This document shows, in pieces, positions 8,324-18,000 of a DNA stretch of 32,694 bases. Numbering within the stretch: position 1 is the stretch's first letter; the number at the start of each line of letters is the position of its first letter. The position numbers and the translations under genes were made by a program. The notes under the pieces are model-generated. The model was not told the origin of the DNA. It worked only from the letters and a program-made list of their open reading frames with translations, and made no database searches. The DNA is from Anaerolineae bacterium (GTDB taxonomy: Bacteria > Chloroflexota > Anaerolineae > JAADDB01). The stretch lies in the NCBI GenBank assembly GCA_015486845.1, contig WFQU01000108.1:1-32694 (forward strand), read 5' to 3'.

Positions 8324-9493
8324 CTAAAAATCCACTGGCCGGCCTTCGTACGCATAGCGGTAGAGCTTGTAGACTTCTTCTTCCTCCGGGAAACGGATGT
8401 TGATGACCAGGCTGCTATCGTTCAGTGCGTGATCAACCAGCAAATCCAATTTCGCCTCGAACTCGTCCCGGGGAATGCCTGCCTCTTGCAAATTGGTGGG
8501 CTGATCTATGCCCCGGGCCAAATCGCGCACCGCGTCGACCAAGCTGATGGTGCCGACCTCCACATCGTCCGCCGGCAAACCCAGGAAACGGGCGATTTCG
8601 GCAAAACGAGTGTGGGCATCACCCCGGAAGTTGAACTCGATGGTGTAGGGCAGGAACAGGCCAACCGCCCGGCCGTGGGGGATCGGGAAAAGCGCCCCCA
8701 GCGAATGCCCCATGGCGTGGGCCAGGGCAGCCATGGAATTGCCGAAGCCCAACCCGGCGATGGTCGCAGCGTTGTGCATTTTCTCGCGTGCCTCGGCATC
8801 GTCAGCACCGTTGAAATATGCCGAGGGCAGGTATTTGAACACCAACTCGATGGCTTTCAGGCAAAGCCCGTCGCTGAAATCGTTGGCCCATTGCGATGTG
8901 TACCCTTCGATGGCGTGGGTCAAAACGTCCATACCGGTGTCGGCGGTGATCTGCGCCGGCAAATTCCGCACGAACTGCGGATCGACGATAGCCATATCGG
9001 GGATGTTCTCCGGGTTACCTACCGAGATCTTGCGGTGCTCCGCCGTGTCGGTGAGCACAATGGGCCAAGTCGTCTCGGCGCCGGTACCGCTGGTGGTGGG
9101 GATAGCGATGAGGTGCGCTTTCTGCCGCAGGCCGAGGCTGCCGATGGGGGCGACTTCGTCCGGTGCTAAGTCCGGCCGCTCGTAAAGAATCCAAATTGAC
9201 TTGGCCGCGTCCATGGAAGAGCCGCCGCCCAGGCCGATGATCCAATCCGGTTGGTAAGAAAGTGCCAAATCCGCGCCGCACTGCACCGTTTCTAAGGATG
9301 GGTTGGGCTCGACATCGGCGAAATAGCGGCTTTCTAAGCCGGCCTGGGCTAATTTCTCCTGCACTTTGGCCACGAAACCCAAAGCGAGAATGTTGGCATC
9401 GGTGACGATGAGCGCTTTCCGCCCTTGAATCTCGGCCAAATAATCCAGGGCATCCTCGCCAAACACGATTTCCGGACTGCGGAAGAACCACAT
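8324..9493 (-). CDS. Iron-containing alcohol dehydrogenase
   Basis: A 389-residue group III (Fe-dependent) alcohol dehydrogenase interconverting alcohols and aldehydes with NAD(P)H. The nucleotide-binding motif GLGGGSSMDAAKSI lies at about residues 87-100, followed by IPTTSGTGAE (131-140). The metal ligands by family pattern are Asp189, His193, His259 and His273 (GMDVLTHAIEGY; HAMGHSLGALFPIPH), all present. The ATG at 9491-9493 is chosen over an upstream in-frame ATG because GAGGAGG lies 6 nt before it and the protein then begins at the conserved N-terminal strand. The aldehyde oxidoreductase gene follows on the same strand after a 550-bp repeat-filled gap, so the genes may be functionally linked without being one transcript. 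Confidence 0.94.
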   Translation of the reverse strand: MWFFRSPEIVFGEDALDYLAEIQGRKALIVTDANILALGFVAKVQEKLAQAGLESRYFADVEPNPSLETVQCGADLALSYQPDWIIGLGGGSSMDAAKSIWILYERPDLAPDEVAPIGSLGLRQKAHLIAIPTTSGTGAETTWPIVLTDTAEHRKISVGNPENIPDMAIVDPQFVRNLPAQITADTGMDVLTHAIEGYTSQWANDFSDGLCLKAIELVFKYLPSAYFNGADDAEAREKMHNAATIAGLGFGNSMAALAHAMGHSLGALFPIPHGRAVGLFLPYTIEFNFRGDAHTRFAEIARFLGLPADDVEVGTISLVDAVRDLARGIDQPTNLQEAGIPRDEFEAKLDLLVDHALNDSSLVINIRFPEEEEVYKLYRYAYEGRPVDF

Positions 9494-9516
9494 GATAACC
9501 TCCTCGTATAAGATAA

Positions 9517-9540
9517 CTAACGCAGAGCCACTAAGACGCA
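9517..9540 (-). repeat. CTCTGCGTTAG dispersed motif upstream of the ADH gene
   Basis: On the minus strand this reads GGCTCTGCGTTAG (9529-9517), preceded by TGCGTCTTAGT. The same 13-mer occurs, also sense-oriented, 30 bp before the glycosyltransferase start (30465-30477). A variant precedes the site-2 protease gene (25729-25740). Confidence 0.6.
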
Positions 9541-9659
9541 ATACCCCAAAACCGACTACTTACTCCCGGGCCAGCAGTCCCGGTTAAAATCGCATCTGTG
9601 AGGCTACAGCCGAACGATAACCTGCGCCGTCGCATCATTCCTCTGTTTAGCGGTTCAAT

Positions 9660-9832
9660 TCCTATAGGACTTACGCAGTTGAACGTCAAAGCCCACAAAA
9701 TATCATCGTGAGGCGGTCGAAGCGTGCCGAAGCGAACCCCCACACCGCCTTGGAGATTGCTTCGCTCCCCTATGGGGGCTCGCAATGACATTGGCCTGGC
9801 TAAACTGCGCAACGCCTATCCTAAAAGGATAG
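9660..9832. repeat. Dispersed intergenic repeats (TGCGAG/AAGCAATCTC type) and hairpin
   Basis: On the minus strand, about 9788-9750 reads as TGTCATTGCGAGC, a CCCCCATAGGGG insert and GAGCGAAGCAATCTCC. This resembles a repeat I recall from many unrelated bacterial genomes. GGACTTACGCAGTTGAA at about 9668 also resembles mobile-element end sequence, but no transposase is present. A perfect hairpin (CTATCCT, loop AAA, AGGATAG) lies at 9816-9832. No gene is supported between 9494 and 9900. Confidence 0.5.
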
Positions 9833-9900
9833 ACTGCACAGACAGACTGAAAAGGCCGGTCTGCATTATGAAAAGCTATCGAACAAACAGGCTAACGCTA

Positions 9901-10317
9901 TCAATGTGCCGGCGGAAACTCAGTGGGCACCTCAGCAGCGCAATTAACCAATTCCTGGGCCGCTTTGACGTAGCGCATGATAATAGCCATGTTGCCTTGT
10001 AGCTTGATTTTGCGCGTGACCATGCCCTTGATGGGATCGAGCTGTTTGTCGATGATCGCTTTCCAGTTAGCATCGGATGTGGACATGACAAACGCCGGCT
10101 TTTTCTCTTTTTCGTCCGCAACGACATAAGCGGCCCGGCATTTACCGTGCCAAAGGTCGATGTAATAAATTCTCTGCTCGTCGAAGAACTTTTGTGGAAC
10201 AATGACGAAATAGAAATCGCCTTCCCACTTAGCCGCCGCTTTGGCATAAGCCTCGCTTTTGTTGACAGCCTTCATAAATGCTTGCGCCCACGCATTCGAT
10301 CCGAATAGATAAGCCAT
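9901..10317 (-). CDS. SCP2 sterol-binding domain protein
   Basis: A 138-residue single-domain protein of the SCP2 family, which forms a hydrophobic tunnel binding lipids or acyl chains. The C-terminal half carries the recognisable run LDPIKGMVTRKIKLQGNMA followed by IIMRYVKAAQELV, and the N-terminal half has the mixed sheet (FYFVIVPQ, IYYIDLWHGKCRAAYVV). There is no signal peptide, so it is likely cytoplasmic. The ATG at 10315-10317 follows a perfect AAGGAGG with a 7-nt spacer, so an upstream in-frame extension is rejected. It lies 49 bp behind the membrane zinc-ribbon gene, probably in one transcript. The ligand is unknown. Confidence 0.85.
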   Translation of the reverse strand: MAYLFGSNAWAQAFMKAVNKSEAYAKAAAKWEGDFYFVIVPQKFFDEQRIYYIDLWHGKCRAAYVVADEKEKKPAFVMSTSDANWKAIIDKQLDPIKGMVTRKIKLQGNMAIIMRYVKAAQELVNCAAEVPTEFPPAH

Positions 10318-10366
10318 GAAATGCCTCCTTATATTAGCTAAACTGTGAACTGCGAGAGCCGATCGA

Positions 10367-11284
10367 CTAACGGCGCGGTGCGCCACACCGGGTACAATAA
10401 TGATCCCGCGGTCCAAACGGATGACCACATTGTCGGCAATACTTAATGCTCATGTCGAATTTCTCGACGTCTGATGTTTGTTTTTTTGTACGCTGCGGGT
10501 GGGAAAGTCGATAACGCCACATAGTATAGGCAATGAGCCCAAAGCTCATCAGCAAGGCCAGCAATATGCCCCAAAGCAAGATTATAGTACGTCCACGAGG
10601 CGGACTATAGGGCGCTATCGGTCGATTTGAGCTGCCAGTGGTCAGCGGCGTAGTCATACCCAGCAGAACCGCCGTCAAGTTCATGTCCGGCTTGTCGTAC
10701 ATAACTTTCTGTTCGATCGTTGCGCCGGCCGGCCGTGTGCCGAGCCTCCGATGGTAATAAGCCAGCTTGTACAAGCCAATGTCGGAATTGGCCATAGCCG
10801 GGCTGCCCCGCAAATTTTTAGCATGCGTCGGTTTCTGCACATTGATAGTCACCGCTTGGGCCGGATAGGGCAGCGGGCCAAAGGTGAAATCGAAGCCGTG
10901 CTGGTGGCCGGTCAACGTCATGGGCAGGTAAAACTCTATTTGCAATGCATTGCCACCGGCGCTAATAATCAGATACCGTCCATGATCACGCGCCTGTAAG
11001 TGGTATTGAGCTTGCAAAAGTCGATCATTATCGCCGCGAAAAGCCACTGTGTTGACCTTGGCGTCAGCAGGCAAAGGCAGCGTGATGGAAACAGGACCAC
11101 TGGCTTCGATTTTACTATGCAAAACGACTAACAGAGCCGAACGATCAAATTCTGGCCATAGGTCAATATCCAAAGCGGAGAAACGCATAGCAGGCCCAAC
11201 AGCAAAAGTGGGAACACGCGACAAGAGGCTGAACCACAAGAAAAACAGAATAATCAAGCTAACCACACGGTATTTTTTAGGCAC
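10367..11284 (-). CDS. Membrane protein: exported beta domain, one helix, cytoplasmic zinc ribbon
   Basis: A 305-residue protein of unknown function. Residues 1-29 look like a signal peptide or anchor (KKYR then VVSLIILFFLWFSLL). Residues 30-225 form an exported, beta-rich domain. A transmembrane helix spans about 232-254 (IILLWGILLALLMSFGLIAY), and a basic linker leads to a zinc ribbon (CRQC and CTRC; Cys283, 286, 297, 300). The topology suggests an outside sensor or scaffold domain tied to an inside metal-bound module. The start is GTG, with AAGGAG about 12 nt upstream, a long spacing. No later start keeps the signal sequence. The SCP2 gene follows after 49 bp. The extracellular domain is not recognised. 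Confidence 0.7.
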   Translation of the reverse strand: MPKKYRVVSLIILFFLWFSLLSRVPTFAVGPAMRFSALDIDLWPEFDRSALLVVLHSKIEASGPVSITLPLPADAKVNTVAFRGDNDRLLQAQYHLQARDHGRYLIISAGGNALQIEFYLPMTLTGHQHGFDFTFGPLPYPAQAVTINVQKPTHAKNLRGSPAMANSDIGLYKLAYYHRRLGTRPAGATIEQKVMYDKPDMNLTAVLLGMTTPLTTGSSNRPIAPYSPPRGRTIILLWGILLALLMSFGLIAYTMWRYRLSHPQRTKKQTSDVEKFDMSIKYCRQCGHPFGPRDHYCTRCGAPRR

Positions 11285-11390
11285 TGAATTCCACTTCTCC
11301 TTCGAGGTGGCATTTTCTATGATTGGCCTTTGGGCGAAACATCAGCATAAATTGCGACGACGCAGCTTTCCCAACAATAGGACACAAATG

Positions 11391-11460
11391 ACGCAGATAA
11401 ATGCCAACCTTTTCTGGTTTATCTGCGGGTGTCTACGTGCAATAATCTGCGTAACCAGCG
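11391..11460. repeat. Inverted repeat with GCAGAT/ATCTGCG arms
   Basis: CGCAGATAAA (11392-11401) pairs perfectly with TTTATCTGCG (11418-11427) across 16 nt. A third AATCTGCGT follows near 11454. The block lies between two minus-strand genes, 3' of the small secreted protein gene and upstream of the zinc-ribbon gene, and is related in wording to the other GCAGAT-rich repeats. No gene is seen from 11285 to 11533. Confidence 0.55.
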
Positions 11461-11533
11461 CTTGATTTGATCAGGGCTAAGCAGTTACCATAAATATATT
11501 TTAACCCCTGTCCTATAACTTTGGCCAACGTCA

Positions 11534-11980
11534 TCACCACGCGGCACGATGGAGCATTAAGGGGAAATAGCCAAAAGGCAATTTGGCCCGGTGTAAGTCT
11601 ATCCGGTCAATATGCCCACTGTGCCAGATCACTTTTTCCAGTAACGGATAGCCGCCGACAGTGAAATGGACCACCTCATTCTCGTGTGCGCCTTCCCGAC
11701 CCGGCGTCTGTGGATCATCAGCAGGAAGCGCCAGCCGGTAGACACTTTTACCACCGGCTGAGAAAACAGTGGTCTGGGCAATGGGCTCTACGTTCACGGC
11801 TGCAACGATAGTACTGCCGGGCAGCACGTTGATCTCGCCGTAGAGGTAATACGGCAAGGTGGGGGGCACTTTCTCGGCCGAAACATGGGTAGCTGCCGGC
11901 CATAGGAGCAAGACCGCCAACCAAAATGCCACACCCAAAGCCCGGCAGCTTTTTATAAACGCTTTCTTTCTTCCGTTCAT
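11534..11980 (-). CDS. Small secreted beta-sandwich protein, unknown function
   Basis: 148 residues from the ATG at 11978-11980. Residues 1-35 are a classic signal peptide: basic MNGRKKAFIK, hydrophobic LGVAFWLAVLLLW, and a likely VSA cleavage site. The mature part (YYLYGEINVLPGSTIVAAV, then YRLALPADDPQTPGREG and HFTVGG) resembles the small beta domains that accompany Chloroflexota surface proteins (a GDP.TPG.EGA style). I give no function. An in-frame ATG at 12059-12061 sits 3 nt after the stop of the giant secreted protein gene and would allow coupling, but it adds 27 residues before the signal peptide; neither start has a clear ribosome site. It is almost certainly co-transcribed with the giant gene. 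Confidence 0.7.
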   Translation of the reverse strand: MNGRKKAFIKSCRALGVAFWLAVLLLWPAATHVSAEKVPPTLPYYLYGEINVLPGSTIVAAVNVEPIAQTTVFSAGGKSVYRLALPADDPQTPGREGAHENEVVHFTVGGYPLLEKVIWHSGHIDRIDLHRAKLPFGYFPLMLHRAAW

Positions 11981-12064
11981 TGTCTTTGTATCGTGCGTCC
12001 CGGTTACATGGGCTGGGAAAGATTGAGAGACCGTGTTATCACGTACAATCTCTCTAATCATACT

Positions 12065-15000
12065 CTATTTTCGCACATCCACAAAGTGAATCCACTCATC
12101 TCCGTCGTTATTGCTGTCGATGTAGAAATCGGCGCCGCCTTGGCCCTGCGGCAAGCCGGCCACGAAACGGGCATCCGAGATAACGAAAGTTGCGATCTTC
12201 CAGGTGCGGCTGTTCTGTTTGCGCACAAAAGTCTGGCCGCCGGTTACTCGAGCGACCGCTTCATGTCCCTGGTCGTTCAAATAGTGCAGTGACCAGCTAT
12301 CATTGCCCACATCGGCATAGGTCACCCGAATCGTCACGCTGTGGTTACCGCTGAGGAATTGGCTGTCCACCTTGAAATACATGTAACGGTTGTCGTGTGC
12401 CGCATCGGTACGCCGCACCACCCAGCCTTCTGTGCCGGCGGGAATCGCCGGATTATATGGCTGGTAATTGCTGCTTAAATGATTGACCGTCCGGTCATTG
12501 GTCTCGGGAACGGTGCGGCCGCCTGGCAGCCCGTCTTCCTGATACAAGAAGAAGCTGTAATTGCCCCATTGTGGATGTTGGTGTGCCACCGGTCGATTGT
12601 CGCCCCGGCAACTGTTCGGCGTCCACGGATCGCGATGTTCCCGCAAAGCGACCCATGCGCTCGGTGCATCTTGTGGTGTGCGCCCCAAATAATTAGCAGC
12701 CCATTTGAACGCGTTGATATTGTCCCAGCGCGGGCGGGTACCACTGAAATAGAGGTCGATGCTCGGCCGTAAATAGACCGGGTGTTTATCCAGCACATTG
12801 GCCAAAGCCCACCAGAGCAATGTGCTGTTGCAAGTCATGTAATTGTACCCTTCCCAGGCCGTCGGCATTTGCCGCCAATATTGGATGGGATAATCGTACC
12901 AACTGCAATTGGGACAGCCGGAATCGCCGATATAGAGCACACCTTCACCATCTGGGTAAAGATTGTTCGTAGAAATGCCGATGCCAATATCCAAAGCGTG
13001 TTGGTTGAATTCCCGGCGTTCCCAGGCATGATAAGAAACGGGTGCGCTTTGCTGCAAGAGTGCTTTCAGGAGATGTCCGCTACCGTCACTGAACGCCGCT
13101 TTGTACCAATCGGCGATTTGATTGACCGTGTTGACCCAAACGGTAGAATTCAAGCCCGCAGCGGCCAGTGCGTTAAGCCCGGCACTATCCGTGGCCGCAC
13201 GCGTTTCACCGTAAGCCCCCGTACCGATCGCAACGAATTCGACTCGGCTATCATTTTTGTAGTGATTGCCCAGCGCGTTAATCAAAGCGTGGTAACGGCT
13301 CAGATAGCGTTCACTCCAATATTTGGGCAGAATAGCTGTGCCGCCGCCGCAACGGTATGTGACGGTGGCGCTGCGGTCGTTGCGCAGATAGTCGGGCATG
13401 GCACGGCTACCGCTGCAGCCACCTTCATAACTGGTGATGAAAAAGCTGCCTTTGCCACCTTGATTGTGCACTTTGGCTAAGAAGCTATCAATACTGTGGA
13501 AATCGTATCGTCCTTCGCTCGGCTCCAAAGTGGCCCAATGCACGGCAATCATGGATCCAGCGATGCCATAAGTGTTGCTATTGTGGCCGCTGTAATCGTA
13601 TGCCATGTAAATACCGGGCCGCTGCACCCCTTTCCAGGTAATGTGGTTACTGGGCGGTGTGGTCGGCCAGGGCGTCGGCTGCGGATTAGGCGGCGGGGGC
13701 GGGGGCAGTGTCGCGGTCGGCTGACCGGGGCGTGGCGTTGGCGTGACAGTCGGCGTCGGTGTGGCGGTTGGTCCGGTGGTTGCGGTGGGGGTCGGCGTCG
13801 GCTGGGGCTGGATCATGCCCGGCAAATAGTGTAAGCGCAAATGCGGCCGGTAAGTTGGATTCGGATAGTCGCCGGAGACAAAATGATGGCGCATGAAACG
13901 CGGCTCTTTGATGTGCAAGAGCAAACCGTGGTTGTGATTAGGATGGCTCACCCACTCCTGCACGGCGGCGGTGATGTCTAAGGTATACCAGCGATAGGGG
14001 CCGGTCAAAGTCGTCGTGGCAACGGGCATCGGCGCATAATCGGCATTACGGCCTTCTGCGCCGGGCGCAGCCCATTGCTGCCCGGCAAAAGGCCCATACC
14101 AGGTGGCTTCCGTTTGCGACCAACTGCGCAGCAGCGGCACAGCTTCCAATGTGCGTTGACCTCCACCCGCGCCGGCTCCGCTCCACAGCTTCAATTCAGC
14201 GCTGTAAATGGTCGAATCGGGCGGCAAGTAGCTCAAATCGACCCGCAAAAGCGTGTTTTCGCGCGCCCCGCTGTCATCCGGGCTAACTACCGACAGGTAA
14301 GTTGTGTTATGCGGGCGCGTTTTTTCCTCGAAACCATCTAAATAGGTATCGCTGTAACCGTGGTATCCATCCACGTTTTGCACCAATACGACCACCGTCG
14401 GCGTCGGTGGCGGCAAAGTCGGCGTGGGCGGCAACGGCGTGGGCGTGGGTTTGTAGCACTGATAAGTGATTTGAAGTTTAGGCCGCAAGCTGTCCCGGCG
14501 GTCATTGCTGCTGATAAAATGGTGGCTGACTGCCGGCTTCCCGGGCACGTTGAACGCCTGTATGATGAAACCAGGCACCTGTCTGCCAACCGCTGCCGCT
14601 GCGACAGGCTGAGAATACCAATCTTGCAGCGCTTTAGTGACATCGAAGTTAACCCAGTTGTACGTGTAATCAATCGTTTTGCTATCAAGCGGCGTAGTCA
14701 CGCGGTCCTGTGCGCCGGTAGCGCCGCTTTTCTGCCAGTTATCCTGTTTACTGGCCTGGTTGAAATTCACCTCATTCTCTTTCCAGAAGCGTTTAAGCTG
14801 ATAGACACGCAATTCAGTGGGCGCATTGTGATCGCGGGCACCCGAATAGAGGGAAAGCGTAGCCGAGATGATGTATGCGTCCGCCGGCAGCTTGTCCAAA
14901 TTGAAATTGACCAGCGCCTCTTGGGTGATGCCGAGGCGGTCCGAGCCGCGCACCACTAAATAGGTCTCTTTACCATAATTAGTATAGCCGCTGGGCCACC

Positions 15001-18000
15001 AGCGGTTGATATAGCTGTCCGCCGTGCCTTTATAACCGTTCCAATGATCATCGTTCTGCAGTGTGATCGTCGTGGGCGGTTCTAACACCGCGGTGGCCAT
15101 TGCGGTGGGGGTCGCCGTGGGCGTGACTGTTGATGTAGGTGTGACCGTGGGCGTTGGCGTCGGCAACACGGTCAACGGCGGCGTTGGGGTGGCCGTAAAG
15201 GTGGCCGTTAGTGTGGGCGTCGGCGAAAAAGTCGCGGTGGCAGTACAGGTGGGGGTCGGCGTTGCGGTAGCTTCCGGCCCTAACAAATAGTTGATGGTCA
15301 AATGCGGCCGGTAAATCGGATTCGGGTAATCGCTGGAGATGAAGTTGTGCTGCAACAAACTTTTGGCCGGCACGTGCAGCAACAAGCCATAATTGGATGC
15401 CGGATCGCGCACCCACGCTTGTACAGCATCGCGAATATCCAGATGATACCAACGGTAAGTCTCCGTGGTCAGGACCGTCGTGGCGGCCGGCATTGGTGCG
15501 TAATCCGCATTGCGGCCTTCTGCGCCGGCGACAGCCCAGCGCACGCCGCGTTGACTCTCTTCCCAGGTAGCTTCCCGTTCATCCCAACTGTGCAAAAGGG
15601 GCACAGCTACCAATGTCGCCTCGCCGCCGCTGCTGCGGCCACCGCTCCACAGGGAAAGCGTTGCCGCTTTAATAATCGCGTTGGCCGGGATGGCGCTGGT
15701 ATCCACCGACAAAAGCGCGTTATACCGGTGGCCACCATTATCCATACCGCGCACGGAAAAATAGGTTGCATCATGCGCCATCTTAGTCATCTTGATGCCA
15801 TCCAAACAGGTATCACGATAACCGTGATACCTGTTCACACCTTGCACCAGCGTCGTGACGACGGGCGTGCCGGTGATGACCGGCGTGGGCAAAGGCGTGG
15901 CCGGGATGCTGGTGGGGACAGCAGCCGTCGCCGGTGCACCTTGCTGGTAAGTGATGGCTAACTGCGGCCGCAATTGAGGATTGTGTTCGTTCTCGCTGCT
16001 GATGAAATTATGGCGCACAGCCGGCTTCCCCGGCAGGTTGAACGCCTGGATGATAACGCCGTGATTGCCGGCTGGGTCCTCGAGCCATTGCTGCACTGCG
16101 CTGGTTACATCGAACAGCACCCAATTGTGGCTGTAATCCACTGTCTGGCTGGCTATAACCTCAGGGAAACGGTCACTAACGCCCATGGCGCCCGGCGTTT
16201 CCCATTCATTTTGGACGTCAGCGCGCTGGAAAGTCACTTCGTTTCCGTTCCAGGTACGTTTCAACCGGAAAACGTCGAAACGGGTCGGGAAATTCCGGTC
16301 CCGATTACCGGAATAGACTTTGAGGAAAGCAGCTTGCACCTGTGCACCGCTTGGTAAAGCGCTCAGATCGAACTGTAGGATTCCTTCCATGGTGATGCCC
16401 CGACTATCCGGGCCGCGCACGGAAAAGAAAGTGTCGGAACCAAAGTTTTTATCGGCATTGGGCCACCAGCGGTTAAGATAGCTGTCCGTTGTGCCTTGAT
16501 AATCTCGGAACCCGTCTTGCAGGACGGTAGTTACCGGGCCGGTCACCAGTGTGGGCGTGGCGGTCGGTGTGGCCGTTGGAGTGGCCGTCGCCGTTGGGGT
16601 AGTGGTCGGCGTGGAAGTCGGCGTCCAGGTGGGTGTATTGGTGAAAACCGGGGTCGGCGTGGGCATGATAAACGTGATGACCAGCTTGGGATGCAGTTGC
16701 GGATGGCTGCGATCTTCCCGGCTAATGAAATTATGCCGGGGAGACGGATTGCCGGGGAGGTTGAATCCCTGGATGATCACGCCGTGGTTCGCAGTAGGAT
16801 CGCTCAGCCACTGGGCTACTGCTTCTGTGATATCGAAATTGATCCAGTTGTGCGCGTAGTCGACCGTTTTGCTGTCAAGGGGATGTTGAACCCGATCGGC
16901 CACGCCTAAAGCGCCGGCTTCCTGCCACCGAGTTTGGCTATCGGCGTTATTGAAAGTTGCTCCTGTTTCCCGCCACGCTTTTTTCAACTGGAAAATGTCG
17001 AAGCGCAGCGGGGCAGTGCGATCTCGATTACCGCTATAAATGGAAAGGGTCGCTTGCTGCACGCGCGCCCCGGCGGGCAATGAACTCAAATCGAAGTGCA
17101 ATAAGCCTTCCATGGTAATGCCCCGGTTATCCGGGCCGCGCACGGAGAAGAAGGCATCACTTCCAAAGTTTTGATCGGCGTGAGGCCACCAGCGATTGAT
17201 ATAGCTATCTGTCGCGCCGGCATAGCCATTTTGTCCGTCTTGCAAGATCAGTGTGACCGGCTGATCGCTGTACGGGATAGGCGTAATGGTAGGCGTCGCG
17301 GTCGGCTTAGGCGCGGTGGGCGTCGCAGTCGGCACCATCGGCGGCGGAGGCGCGTTGGTGGGCCACGGCGTGACTGCGCCATCATTATAAAACGTGACCA
17401 TGCCGTTGTGCCCGACAATCCAAATGTGCTGGTCGTCTAAAACCTCCAATCCGACAGGGGTATCTTGTCCGGGCAAAACAGTCTGGCTCCAGGTACGGCC
17501 GCCATCATTGCTCTCTAACAATCGCACGGAACGCAAGCCGGGGTTTTCGTACCAATAGTTCGGCGGAGCAGAGGATTGGGCAACTACCGCATAACCATGG
17601 TTAGCGTCTAAGAACTTAATGGCCATGACATGGAAATCGGCGGCCACGCGTGTTGTTTGCCAAGTGGCGCCACCATCCTCCGTGCGAAAAATATAGCCGT
17701 AATCGGCAGCAATCCAGCCGTGAAGCCTGTCAACGAAATCGACCCGGTGCACGGTCACGTCGGAAAGGTCGGGGCCGATCCGTTCCCAGGTCGTGCCGCC
17801 GTCCCGGCTGCGCACGAACAAACCGCCCGTCGAGACGGCCCCGATGGCAAAGCCATACCAGGTGCCGTCCGACTCGAGCCAGGAAACATCGTTGGGCGCA
17901 GCACCCCAAACAGGGCTGCCGGTGGCAGCGTGCATGCCAATTTGCCGCCAGTGTGCGCCGCCGTCCTCCGTTTTCAAAAGCGACCCGCCGTTCTGGCTGC

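Noticed and set aside
8066-9169. Long plus-strand open frame of 367 codons
   Set aside because: It runs through the GC-rich repeat (PGLKPPGYI-like start) and then antisense to a clear iron alcohol dehydrogenase with a strong ribosome site.
9660-9832. Possible insertion sequence end (GGACTTACGCA-like text)
   Set aside because: Only one end-like word is present; no second terminal repeat, target duplication or transposase.
12782-15961. Several plus-strand open frames (up to about 230 codons) opposite the giant gene
   Set aside because: Antisense to the Thr-Pro and DNRLRE coding sequence; no ribosome sites and no recognisable domains.
13690-16660. Regular short repeats that could suggest a CRISPR array
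   Set aside because: They are Thr-Pro linker codons inside an open reading frame, without unique spacers of equal length.
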